Assembly: GCA_934615635.1 (NCBI GenBank)
Contig: CAKTTT010000137.1
Location: 1 to 6,378, forward strand
Length of the DNA stretch: 6,378 nucleotides
Reading direction: 5' to 3'
Source of the DNA: an uncultured Eubacteriales bacterium
GTDB lineage: Bacteria; Bacillota; Clostridia; Oscillospirales; Acutalibacteraceae
Positions 1-5,517 of this stretch are shown piece after piece. Below the pieces are notes generated by a model. The model did not search any database, was not told where the DNA came from, and saw only the letters and a program-made list of their open reading frames with translations. Numbering within the stretch: the stretch's first letter is position 1; each line of letters starts with the position of its first letter. Made by a program: the position numbers and the translations under genes.

Positions 1-1272
1 TGCACCCTCCTGCGCGATCTGAGTGGTCCCCTTGATAAACTGCTTACGTTTCATGGTGTCCACCTGCCGTACCAGAGCAAAATGCTCCGGCGCGAAGGTG
101 GGAATCCCCTCAAAACGGAAGCCCTTTCCCGGCATACAGATGGTGTCGCCAATGGAGAAGATGCCGGGGTCGAACACGCCGATGATATCTCCGGCGTAAG
201 CCTCTTCGATGATCTCCCGGTCCTGCGCCATGAGCTGCTGAGGCTGACTCAGCTTCAGCTTTCTTCCGCCCTGGACGTGGAATACCTCCATGTTTTTCTC
301 AAACCGTCCGGAGCAAATGCGCATGAAGGCAATCCGATCCCGGTGAGCCTTGTTCATGTTGGCCTGAATCTTGAACACAAAAGCGGAAAAATCCGGCGCA
401 AAGGGGTCGATTTCCGCTCCCTCCGTTTTCCTGGACAGGGGCGGCGGCGTCATGCGGAGGAAATCCTTCAGGAAAGGTTCAACCCCGAAATTGGTAAGAG
501 CGGAACCGAAAAATACCGGCGTCAGTTTACCGTGACGGACCCGCTCCATGTCGAATTCGTCCCCCGCACCGTCCAGCAGCTCCACGTCGTCCCGCAGGAC
601 GGCGGTGTGCTCCGCGCCCAGCAGAGCTTCCAGGCGGGCGGCGTCCCCGATATCCACTTCGGTGGCCTCCACTTCCCTCTTGCCGTTTCCATCGCCCTTG
701 AAAGCGATGATCTCGCCCCTGGTCCGGTCATATACGCCTTTGAATTCTTTTCCGGAACCGATGGGCCAGTTTACCGGATAGGTCTGGATCCCCAGGACGC
801 GTTCAATGTCCTCCATCAGCTCGTAGGGGCTTTTCGCCTCCCGATCCATTTTATTGATAAAGGTGAAAATCGGAATATCCCGCAGCAGGCAGACCTTGAA
901 CAGCTTGATGGTCTGCTGCTCCACGCCCTTGGAGGCATCGATGACCATCACCGCGGAATCCGCCGCCATCAGGGTTCGATAGGTATCCTCCGAAAAGTCC
1001 TGGTGACCGGGAGTGTCCAGAATATTGATGCAATAGCCGTCGTAATTAAACTGCATGACGGAGGAAGTGACCGAAATTCCCCTCTGCTTTTCAATCTCCA
1101 TCCAGTCGGAAACAGCGTGCTTCATGGAGCGTTTGCCCTTGACCATCCCCGCTGTGGCAATGGCGCCCCCGTAAAGCAGCAGCTTTTCGGTCAGGGTCGT
1201 TTTGCCGGCGTCCGGATGGGAGATGATCGCAAAGGTTCGCCGCCGCTCGATTTCATCATGTAAATTTGCCAA
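1..1272 (-). CDS. prfC: Peptide chain release factor 3 (RF3), partial: C-terminus beyond the left edge
   Basis: RF3 is a cytoplasmic translational GTPase that removes RF1/RF2 from the ribosome after peptide release. The minus-strand frame is open from 1272 to the window edge, giving 424 residues of a family usually near 530. Visible GTPase motifs are the P-loop SHPDAGKTT (residues 18-26), RGISVT with the switch I threonine (about 64-69), DTPGHQDF (86-93) and NKMD (140-143). WPIGSGKEFKGVY and ELLDGAGDEFD follow, then domain II with IQANMNKAHRDRIAFMR (around residue 307). The last visible residues, KGTTQIAQEGA, correspond to E. coli RF3 KGLVQLSEEGA. DTPGHQDFSEDTYRTL and the downstream domain order separate it from EF-G. 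The start is TTG at 1270-1272: GGAGG lies 7 nt upstream and the protein begins LANLHDEIERRRTFAIISHPD, matching the family N-terminus. It lies 24 nt after the PLP enzyme gene and is probably co-transcribed with it. About 105 C-terminal residues are missing only because the window ends. Confidence 0.96.
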   Translation of the reverse strand, partial: MANLHDEIERRRTFAIISHPDAGKTTLTEKLLLYGGAIATAGMVKGKRSMKHAVSDWMEIEKQRGISVTSSVMQFNYDGYCINILDTPGHQDFSEDTYRTLMAADSAVMVIDASKGVEQQTIKLFKVCLLRDIPIFTFINKMDREAKSPYELMEDIERVLGIQTYPVNWPIGSGKEFKGVYDRTRGEIIAFKGDGNGKREVEATEVDIGDAARLEALLGAEHTAVLRDDVELLDGAGDEFDMERVRHGKLTPVFFGSALTNFGVEPFLKDFLRMTPPPLSRKTEGAEIDPFAPDFSAFVFKIQANMNKAHRDRIAFMRICSGRFEKNMEVFHVQGGRKLKLSQPQQLMAQDREIIEEAYAGDIIGVFDPGIFSIGDTICMPGKGFRFEGIPTFAPEHFALVRQVDTMKRKQFIKGTTQIAQEGA

Positions 1273-1279
1273 GGTGGTT

Positions 1280-1284
1280 CCTCC
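1280..1284 (-). promoter_or_regulatory. Ribosome binding site of prfC (decides the TTG start)
   Basis: GGAGG on the minus strand, 7 nt upstream of TTG at 1270-1272. No in-frame ATG lies near the conserved N-terminus. The nearby ATG codons are in another frame, so this site supports the non-ATG start. Confidence 0.8.
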
Positions 1285-1296
1285 ATCGTACAAAAA

Positions 1297-2571
1297 TCAA
1301 AGGGTGAAACATCCTTTTTCCAGCATGGACTGGGCCGCCAGCAGCACGCCCATTTTCCCGGAATGATAGTTGAGGCCGCCCTGCATATAGGCTGCGTAAG
1401 GCTCCCGCAGCGGCGCATCCGCCGACAGCTCGATGGAAGCCCCCAGAGTAAAGGCTCCCGCCGCCATGATCACCGGATCGTCATAGCCCGGCATATCCCA
1501 GGGCTCCGGCGTGACAAAGGCATCTACCGGCGCGCCCCTCTGCATTCCCTGGCAGAAAGCCACCAGGGCTTCCGGCGTTCCCAGGCGTACCGTCTGGATG
1601 ATATCCGCCCGCGCCTCTTCCCTGGAAGGAGAGGCATCGTAGCCCAGCAGCCCGAACAGCGAGGCGCAATAGACGGCGGTTTTCATCGCTTCTCCCACCA
1701 CATGGGGCGCGTGAAAAAGGCCCATGAAGAGGGTGCGGTTATGGCCCAGGGAGGCGCCCACCTCCCGGCCCAATCCGGGAGTGGTCATGCGGTAGGCGCA
1801 TTTTTCCACCAGATCCCGACGGCCGCAGATGTAACCGCCGTTTTCCGCTATGCCGCCGCCGGGATTTTTGATGAGGGAGCCGGCCATCAGATCCGCGCCC
1901 ACTGCCGTCGGCTCCTCCCGCTCCGCAAATTCCCCATAGCAGTTATCCACAAAAACCACCACGTCCGGCCGTTTTGCCTTCACGGCCGCGATCAGTTCCC
2001 CGATCTTTGCCACGGAGAGGGAGGGACGGAGGCTGTAGCCTCTGGAACGCTGGATATGCACCAGCCGCACCGCCGGATCTTCCAGCGCGGCCGTAACGCC
2101 GGCGATGTCGGGGTAGCCGTCCTCCGCCAGCTCTACCTGACGATAATCCACGCCGAATTCCCGGAGGGATCCGTCGGATGGCCCATTCATGCCGATCACA
2201 TCGGCCAGGGTATCATAGGGCGCGCCGGTGGCCGCCAGCATCCGGTCTCCCGGCCGCAAAATGCCAAAGAGGGCGATGGCAATGGCATGGGTGCCGGAGA
2301 GAATGCTGTGGCGAACCAAAGCGTCCTCAGCCCCCATGGCCTTGGCAAACACCTCGTCCAGCTTGTCCCTTCCCCGGTCGCCGTAACCGTAGCCGGTGGT
2401 GGCGGTGAAATGGCTTTCACTGACCCCGCTTTCAATAAAAGCGGCCAGCACCTTCTGCTGATTGTATTCTGTCACGGCGTCTATCCGCTGAAACGCGGCG
2501 CAGGCCTCCGCCTCCGCTTGGTCGGATATGGCGCGCAGGCGATGATCGATGAGAAAAAACGGGGTTTCCAC
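1297..2571 (-). CDS. YnbB-like PLP-dependent enzyme (methionine gamma-lyase / aluminium-resistance family)
   Basis: A cytoplasmic fold-type I PLP enzyme of the family annotated as methionine gamma-lyase family or cystathionine beta-lyase involved in aluminium resistance (COG4100, B. subtilis YnbB-like). Family members are presumed to act on sulfur amino acids, but the physiological substrate is poorly established. The conserved N-terminal block EYNQQKVLAAF...GVSESHF..TTGYGYGDRGRD is present, followed by HSILSGTHAIAIALFG. VFVDNCYGEF carries the Asp expected to hold the PLP pyridine nitrogen (about residue 209). GSLIKNPGGGIAENGGYI carries the likely Schiff-base lysine (about residue 235). GTG at 2569-2571 is chosen as start: it gives 424 residues, close to the family length of about 420, and the resulting METPFFLID aligns with the usual N-terminus. 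GGAAAGG lies 11 nt upstream. An upstream in-frame TTG at 2605-2607 would add 12 residues, but it has no ribosome binding site and sits at the predicted transcription start. The gene is followed 24 nt later by prfC. Confidence 0.9.
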   Translation of the reverse strand: METPFFLIDHRLRAISDQAEAEACAAFQRIDAVTEYNQQKVLAAFIESGVSESHFTATTGYGYGDRGRDKLDEVFAKAMGAEDALVRHSILSGTHAIAIALFGILRPGDRMLAATGAPYDTLADVIGMNGPSDGSLREFGVDYRQVELAEDGYPDIAGVTAALEDPAVRLVHIQRSRGYSLRPSLSVAKIGELIAAVKAKRPDVVVFVDNCYGEFAEREEPTAVGADLMAGSLIKNPGGGIAENGGYICGRRDLVEKCAYRMTTPGLGREVGASLGHNRTLFMGLFHAPHVVGEAMKTAVYCASLFGLLGYDASPSREEARADIIQTVRLGTPEALVAFCQGMQRGAPVDAFVTPEPWDMPGYDDPVIMAAGAFTLGASIELSADAPLREPYAAYMQGGLNYHSGKMGVLLAAQSMLEKGCFTL

Positions 2572-2582
2572 TGGCTTTTCAA

Positions 2583-2589
2583 CCTTTCC
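2583..2589 (-). promoter_or_regulatory. Putative ribosome binding site of the YnbB-like gene
   Basis: GGAAAGG on the minus strand, 11 nt upstream of the GTG at 2569-2571. The spacing is slightly long and the match is imperfect, so it supports the GTG start only moderately. The alternative TTG at 2605-2607 has nothing comparable upstream. Confidence 0.45.
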
Positions 2590-2614
2590 GGGGCGTATGG
2601 CCCGCAACCGATTC

Positions 2615-2643
2615 AGTATACAATATTCTGGAAAAAATTACAA
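2615..2643 (-). promoter_or_regulatory. Putative sigma-A-type promoter for the YnbB-like gene and prfC
   Basis: On the minus strand TTGTAA (2638-2643, 4 of 6 matches to TTGACA) is separated by exactly 17 nt from TATACT (2615-2620, 5 of 6 matches to TATAAT). The spacer is AT-rich in an otherwise GC-rich sequence. Transcription would begin near 2608, leaving a leader of roughly 36 nt before the GTG at 2571. It is the only good promoter-like match I see in the window, and it sits in the only sizeable gap. Confidence 0.5.
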
Positions 2644-2677
2644 GACTTCCGCCGGAATTGCTGCCCGGTTATCTTGT
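2632..2677 (-). terminator. Possible weak intrinsic terminator after the GNAT gene
   Basis: On the minus strand, ACAAGA (2672-2677) can pair with TCTTGT (2640-2645) around a 26-nt loop. Inside the loop CCGG (2664-2667) can pair with CCGG (2652-2655). Six T residues follow the stem after two A residues (2632-2637). The outer stem is short and AT-rich, and the inner part has bulges, so this is a weak candidate. It begins 18 nt past the GNAT stop codon, which is a sensible place for a terminator. Confidence 0.3.
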
Positions 2678-2695
2678 GGTCCACCGTTCCCCTGC

Positions 2696-3436
2696 CTATA
2701 GACGCTGAAGAGTTCCCCATTCACCGCAAGGCACAAATCCCAGGCCCGCATACAACCGTTGCGCGCCGGCGTTTTTGGGCGATAAGTAGATCCGCCTCCC
2801 CTCCTTCTGCAGGGAGGCGGCCAGAGTGGAGACACAAGCGGAGGCGTATCCCCGCCCCCGGTAATCCGGCAGGGTGGCGACCGCGCCGATGACCGCGCCG
2901 CCGGCGCATTCCGCCGTGGTCATGGCACAGGCGGCTACGCCGCCATCCGTCTCTACCGCCGCGAGCCGGCACAATCCATGGCGCAGCCGATGATGAACAT
3001 CCGCATACCACGCGTCAAAAGCAGGTAATTCGCCCGGGAAGCAGGCCGCCAGCACCGGGTACAGCGCCCGGGGGGATGGCACGGAAACGGAGCCGGACGG
3101 CTCGAACATCCTGCCCGGCCGCATCACCTGTCCGGTTTCCAGCCGCCAGCCGGGCAGAAGACAGCCAAGCCGTTCCGCCGAGGCCCTATCGGTGCGCAGA
3201 CAGCGGATTTCCGGCTGCATGGAGATAAAAAGAGCCGTTTCCTCCCCTATGTCCTCCGGCGAAAAAAGAGTGAGACGGCCTTCCATTAAGGCGGCGGCCA
3301 GTCTCCCCTCCCCTTCCCAATACCGTACGAAAGGGCACTCCAAACCATACGCCTCCGTCAGCGCCAGCAGTTTTGTCGCCGCCTCGGAATCGGGCTGTAT
3401 TCCCCTCAGCCTCTCTGGGGTCATCTCCCGGATCAT
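2696..3436 (-). CDS. GNAT-family N-acetyltransferase, two-domain
   Basis: A probable acetyl-CoA-dependent N-acetyltransferase of 246 residues; the acceptor is unknown. The GNAT core is in the C-terminal half, roughly residues 120-246. GAVIGAVATLPDYRGRGYAS (180-199) contains the RGRGYA acetyl-CoA pyrophosphate loop (193-198). IYLSPKNAGAQRLYAGLGF (216-234) is the typical late strand-helix with the N..A..LY..LGF signature. The first 110 residues are not a canonical GNAT core and contain LTLFSPEDIGEETALFISMQPEIR; they may be a degenerate second GNAT half, as in other clostridial two-domain acetyltransferases. No signal peptide or membrane segment is visible, so it should be cytoplasmic. The ATG at 3434-3436 overlaps the stop of the upstream M42 gene by 4 nt (ATGA). 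GGAGG at 3447-3451 lies 10 nt upstream inside that gene. Coupling to two peptidases suggests a peptide- or amino-acid-related substrate, but this is inference only. Confidence 0.85.
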   Translation of the reverse strand: MIREMTPERLRGIQPDSEAATKLLALTEAYGLECPFVRYWEGEGRLAAALMEGRLTLFSPEDIGEETALFISMQPEIRCLRTDRASAERLGCLLPGWRLETGQVMRPGRMFEPSGSVSVPSPRALYPVLAACFPGELPAFDAWYADVHHRLRHGLCRLAAVETDGGVAACAMTTAECAGGAVIGAVATLPDYRGRGYASACVSTLAASLQKEGRRIYLSPKNAGAQRLYAGLGFVPCGEWGTLQRL

Positions 3437-4470
3437 ACCGTCGCCGCCTCCGGCGCAGGTAGCCGGTCCGCCAACGCCTTAAGCAGCGTCAGCGTATCGG
3501 TCAGATCCTTTTTCGCCAGTACGCAGGAGGGAGAATGAATATACCGGCAGGGCAGCGATACGGCGGCCACCCGAGCGCCTCCGGCCGCTCGCTGCAGAGA
3601 AGAGGCGTCGTTGCCGCCGGCAATGGTGGTTTTTGTTTGGGATTTTACCCCGATTTCCTCTGCAATCCCGCGAATGCGCTCATAGAGCGGCCGATCATAC
3701 AGCGTACTCCTATCCATAAAGGAGACCACCGGCCCGCCGAATACCCTGCAAACCTGTTTTTCCGTGGGGACCCCGGCCGTGTCCGCCGCTGTCGTGGCGT
3801 CTATCGCCACCGCGATATCCGGCCTAACTGTAAAGGCAACTGCCTTTGCTCCCCTGGCGCCGATTTCCTCCTGAACGGTGAAGGCCAGCACCATATCGTA
3901 CGCCGGCACCTCTTCGATCATCCCCAGCAGCAAAGCGCAGCCCGCCCGGTCATCCAACGCTCTGGCCTTGATCAACCCGTTTTCCAGTTTGGTATAGGCG
4001 CTGTCGAACACCGCGCGGTCTCCGGGAACAGCGATTTTTTCCGCCGCCTCCCGGCTTTCCACCCCCATGTCAATCAGCAATTTGTCCAGGGAGGGCATCT
4101 CTGTCTTTTCCTCTTTGCTACAAAGGTGAACCGCTTTACCACCGATCACGCCTGGGCGCCCGTTGATCAGCACCCGGCGGCCGTAGATAACCCGGGCTTC
4201 CAACCCTCCCACCGGAGCGAAGCGCAAATAGCCTTCCTCGGTGATGTTGGTGACGATCAGCCCCACCTCGTCCATATGGGCGGCGAACAGAACGGTTTGC
4301 GCCGCCGTCTGCCGTCCCTTTACCCGGGCAATGATGTTGCCCAGGGGGTCCACCTCCGCCGTGATTTCCGCCGGACTTGCCTTCAGCGCGGCAAGAATAT
4401 AGCGCCGAACCGGTTCCTCGCAGCCGGAAACCCCATCCAGGGCGCAAAGCTTTTTTAAATGCGTCATCAT
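3433..4470 (-). CDS. M42-family metallo-aminopeptidase (second of two tandem copies)
   Basis: A cytoplasmic dinuclear-metal aminopeptidase of the M42 (TET/FrvX/CelM-like) family. These enzymes form dodecameric tetrahedral shells that trim short peptides from the N-terminus. At 345 residues it is the usual length. Every expected metal or catalytic position is visible: AAHMDEVG (H65, D67), ARALDDRAG (D173/D174), VQEEIGARG (general base E201 and ligand E202), AIDAT (D224) and RYIHSP (H312). GGNDAS (285-290) also fits the family. The insert around 90-135, with SKEEKTEMPSLDKLLIDMG, matches the domain that inserts into the peptidase fold. The start ATG at 4468-4470 has AAAGGAGG (4481-4488) 10 nt upstream; a second ATG follows immediately. 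The start overlaps the preceding M42 stop by 4 nt, and the stop overlaps the GNAT start by 4 nt. Substrate preference (Leu, Asp/Glu or Lys type) cannot be read from sequence by eye. Endoglucanase labels sometimes attached to this family are not supported here. Confidence 0.94.
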   Translation of the reverse strand: MMTHLKKLCALDGVSGCEEPVRRYILAALKASPAEITAEVDPLGNIIARVKGRQTAAQTVLFAAHMDEVGLIVTNITEEGYLRFAPVGGLEARVIYGRRVLINGRPGVIGGKAVHLCSKEEKTEMPSLDKLLIDMGVESREAAEKIAVPGDRAVFDSAYTKLENGLIKARALDDRAGCALLLGMIEEVPAYDMVLAFTVQEEIGARGAKAVAFTVRPDIAVAIDATTAADTAGVPTEKQVCRVFGGPVVSFMDRSTLYDRPLYERIRGIAEEIGVKSQTKTTIAGGNDASSLQRAAGGARVAAVSLPCRYIHSPSCVLAKKDLTDTLTLLKALADRLPAPEAATV

Positions 4471-5486
4471 TGTACAGCGCCCTCCTTTCGAATGTAGGCC
4501 GCCATCAGCCGGCCCACCGCCTCCACATCCGCCAAATCCACCACTTCGGCGGGAGTGTGCATATACCGCAGCGGAATGGAAAGCAGAGCGGTGGGCACGC
4601 CAGCGCCAGCGCCGGCGATGGAATCCGCATCCGTTCCGGTATCGCCGCCCATCACTTCTTTCTGGAAGGGGATCCCGTTTTCTTTCGCCGTCTCTTCCAT
4701 CTTTCTGGTCATATCAGCGTCCAGCCCCGGGGCATAGCCGATCATCGGGCCCTTCCCCAATACGCCGCATTTGGCGGGGTCCGCATCCGGCGTCAGCGCA
4801 AAGCTGACGTCCACTGCAATGGCGCGGGCAGGCTCCGTATGAAAGGCTGCTACCGCGGAGCCGCGGCAGCCTAGCTCCTCCTGAACGGCGAATACCGCCG
4901 CGATATCCCAGTTCAGCGGCACATCCCGCAGCAGCTCCAGGCAATGGAGAAGGGCGGCGCAGCCCGCCCGGTCGTCCAGCGCCTTGGAGGTGACGCGATT
5001 GCCCTCCAGCGTCCGGAAATTCGGCCGGAAGGTGACCCGCGTTCCGGGATGAATCCGTTTTTTCGCCTTTTTAGCGTCCAATCCGGTATCGATGCCCATG
5101 TCCGGAATCTCCGGCAGCTTGTCCCCCTGCCCGCCGGCAAGATGGGGCGGCGTGGAGCAGAACACGCCGATCACAGGCTTATCCGCCCAGATGATCACCT
5201 CGGCCGCCGCCAGCGCCCGGGCATCCACGCCGCCGCAGGCGCTCACGTGAACAAAGCCGTCCTCATCCACCCGGGTCACCAGGAAGCCGATTTCATCCTG
5301 ATGGGCTTCCAGCAGAAGGAGAGGCGCTCCCACTTTTCCGCAGCGGCGAATGCCCACCACGTTTCCTATGGCGTCCATAGAGATGTCCTGGGTGTATTCC
5401 GCCAGCAAGGAGGCGGCTGCCCTGGCCGCCTCCTCCATGCCGCCGGCTCCCGCGGCGTTACATAGCTTTTCCAGCATTTCCCGCAT
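4467..5486 (-). CDS. M42-family metallo-aminopeptidase (first of two tandem copies)
   Basis: A second M42 aminopeptidase, paralogous to the one downstream and 339 residues with the start chosen here. Metal and catalytic motifs are complete: LEAHQDEIG (H62, D64), SKALDDRAG (D171/D172), VQEELGCRG (E203, E204), AVDVS (D226) and RYMHTP (H310). STPPHL (111-116) followed by PDMGIDTG is the family's usual inserted-domain signature and is more canonical here than in the neighbour. GGDTGTDADS (280-289) replaces the neighbour's GGNDASS. The ATG at 5484-5486 is preferred to longer in-frame options because AAAGGG lies 9 nt upstream, the protein then begins MREMLEKLCNAAGAGG as family members do, and a longer start would run back into murD. 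It begins 31 nt after the murD stop and ends in a 4-nt ATGA overlap with the next M42 gene. The two products may co-assemble in a mixed shell, as reported for some archaeal TET peptidases; that is inference. Confidence 0.94.
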   Translation of the reverse strand: MREMLEKLCNAAGAGGMEEAARAAASLLAEYTQDISMDAIGNVVGIRRCGKVGAPLLLLEAHQDEIGFLVTRVDEDGFVHVSACGGVDARALAAAEVIIWADKPVIGVFCSTPPHLAGGQGDKLPEIPDMGIDTGLDAKKAKKRIHPGTRVTFRPNFRTLEGNRVTSKALDDRAGCAALLHCLELLRDVPLNWDIAAVFAVQEELGCRGSAVAAFHTEPARAIAVDVSFALTPDADPAKCGVLGKGPMIGYAPGLDADMTRKMEETAKENGIPFQKEVMGGDTGTDADSIAGAGAGVPTALLSIPLRYMHTPAEVVDLADVEAVGRLMAAYIRKEGAVQ

Positions 5487-5494
5487 ATTTCCTA

Positions 5495-5500
5495 TCCCTT
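5495..5500 (-). promoter_or_regulatory. Ribosome binding site of the first M42 gene (decides its start)
   Basis: AAAGGG on the minus strand, 9 nt upstream of the ATG at 5484-5486, in the 31-nt gap behind murD. An AGGA lies between it and the ATG but is rather close. The site supports the short start over upstream non-ATG codons lying inside murD. Confidence 0.6.
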
Positions 5501-5517
5501 TCTTTCCATCACAACCG

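Noticed and set aside
82..1263. Plus-strand open frame of 393 codons opposite prfC
   Set aside because: The opposite strand encodes RF3 with all GTPase motifs. The plus-strand translation has no recognisable domain and has the Arg/Gly/His-rich composition of an antisense shadow in GC-rich DNA.
1363..2892. Plus-strand open frame of 509 codons, spanning the YnbB-like gene, the intergenic gap and part of the GNAT gene
   Set aside because: Its length is striking and it crosses a gap, but the translation has no family resemblance and is rich in His/Arg/Gly. The minus-strand proteins beneath it are well conserved. The stop-free frame follows from codon use that avoids the reverse complements of stop codons.
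3535..4458. Plus-strand open frame of 307 codons opposite the second M42 gene
   Set aside because: It is a shadow of a gene with a complete set of M42 metal ligands. No domain, signal peptide or convincing ribosome binding site supports it.
4944..5465. Plus-strand open frame of 173 codons opposite the first M42 gene
   Set aside because: Antisense shadow; composition and lack of motifs match the other plus-strand frames.
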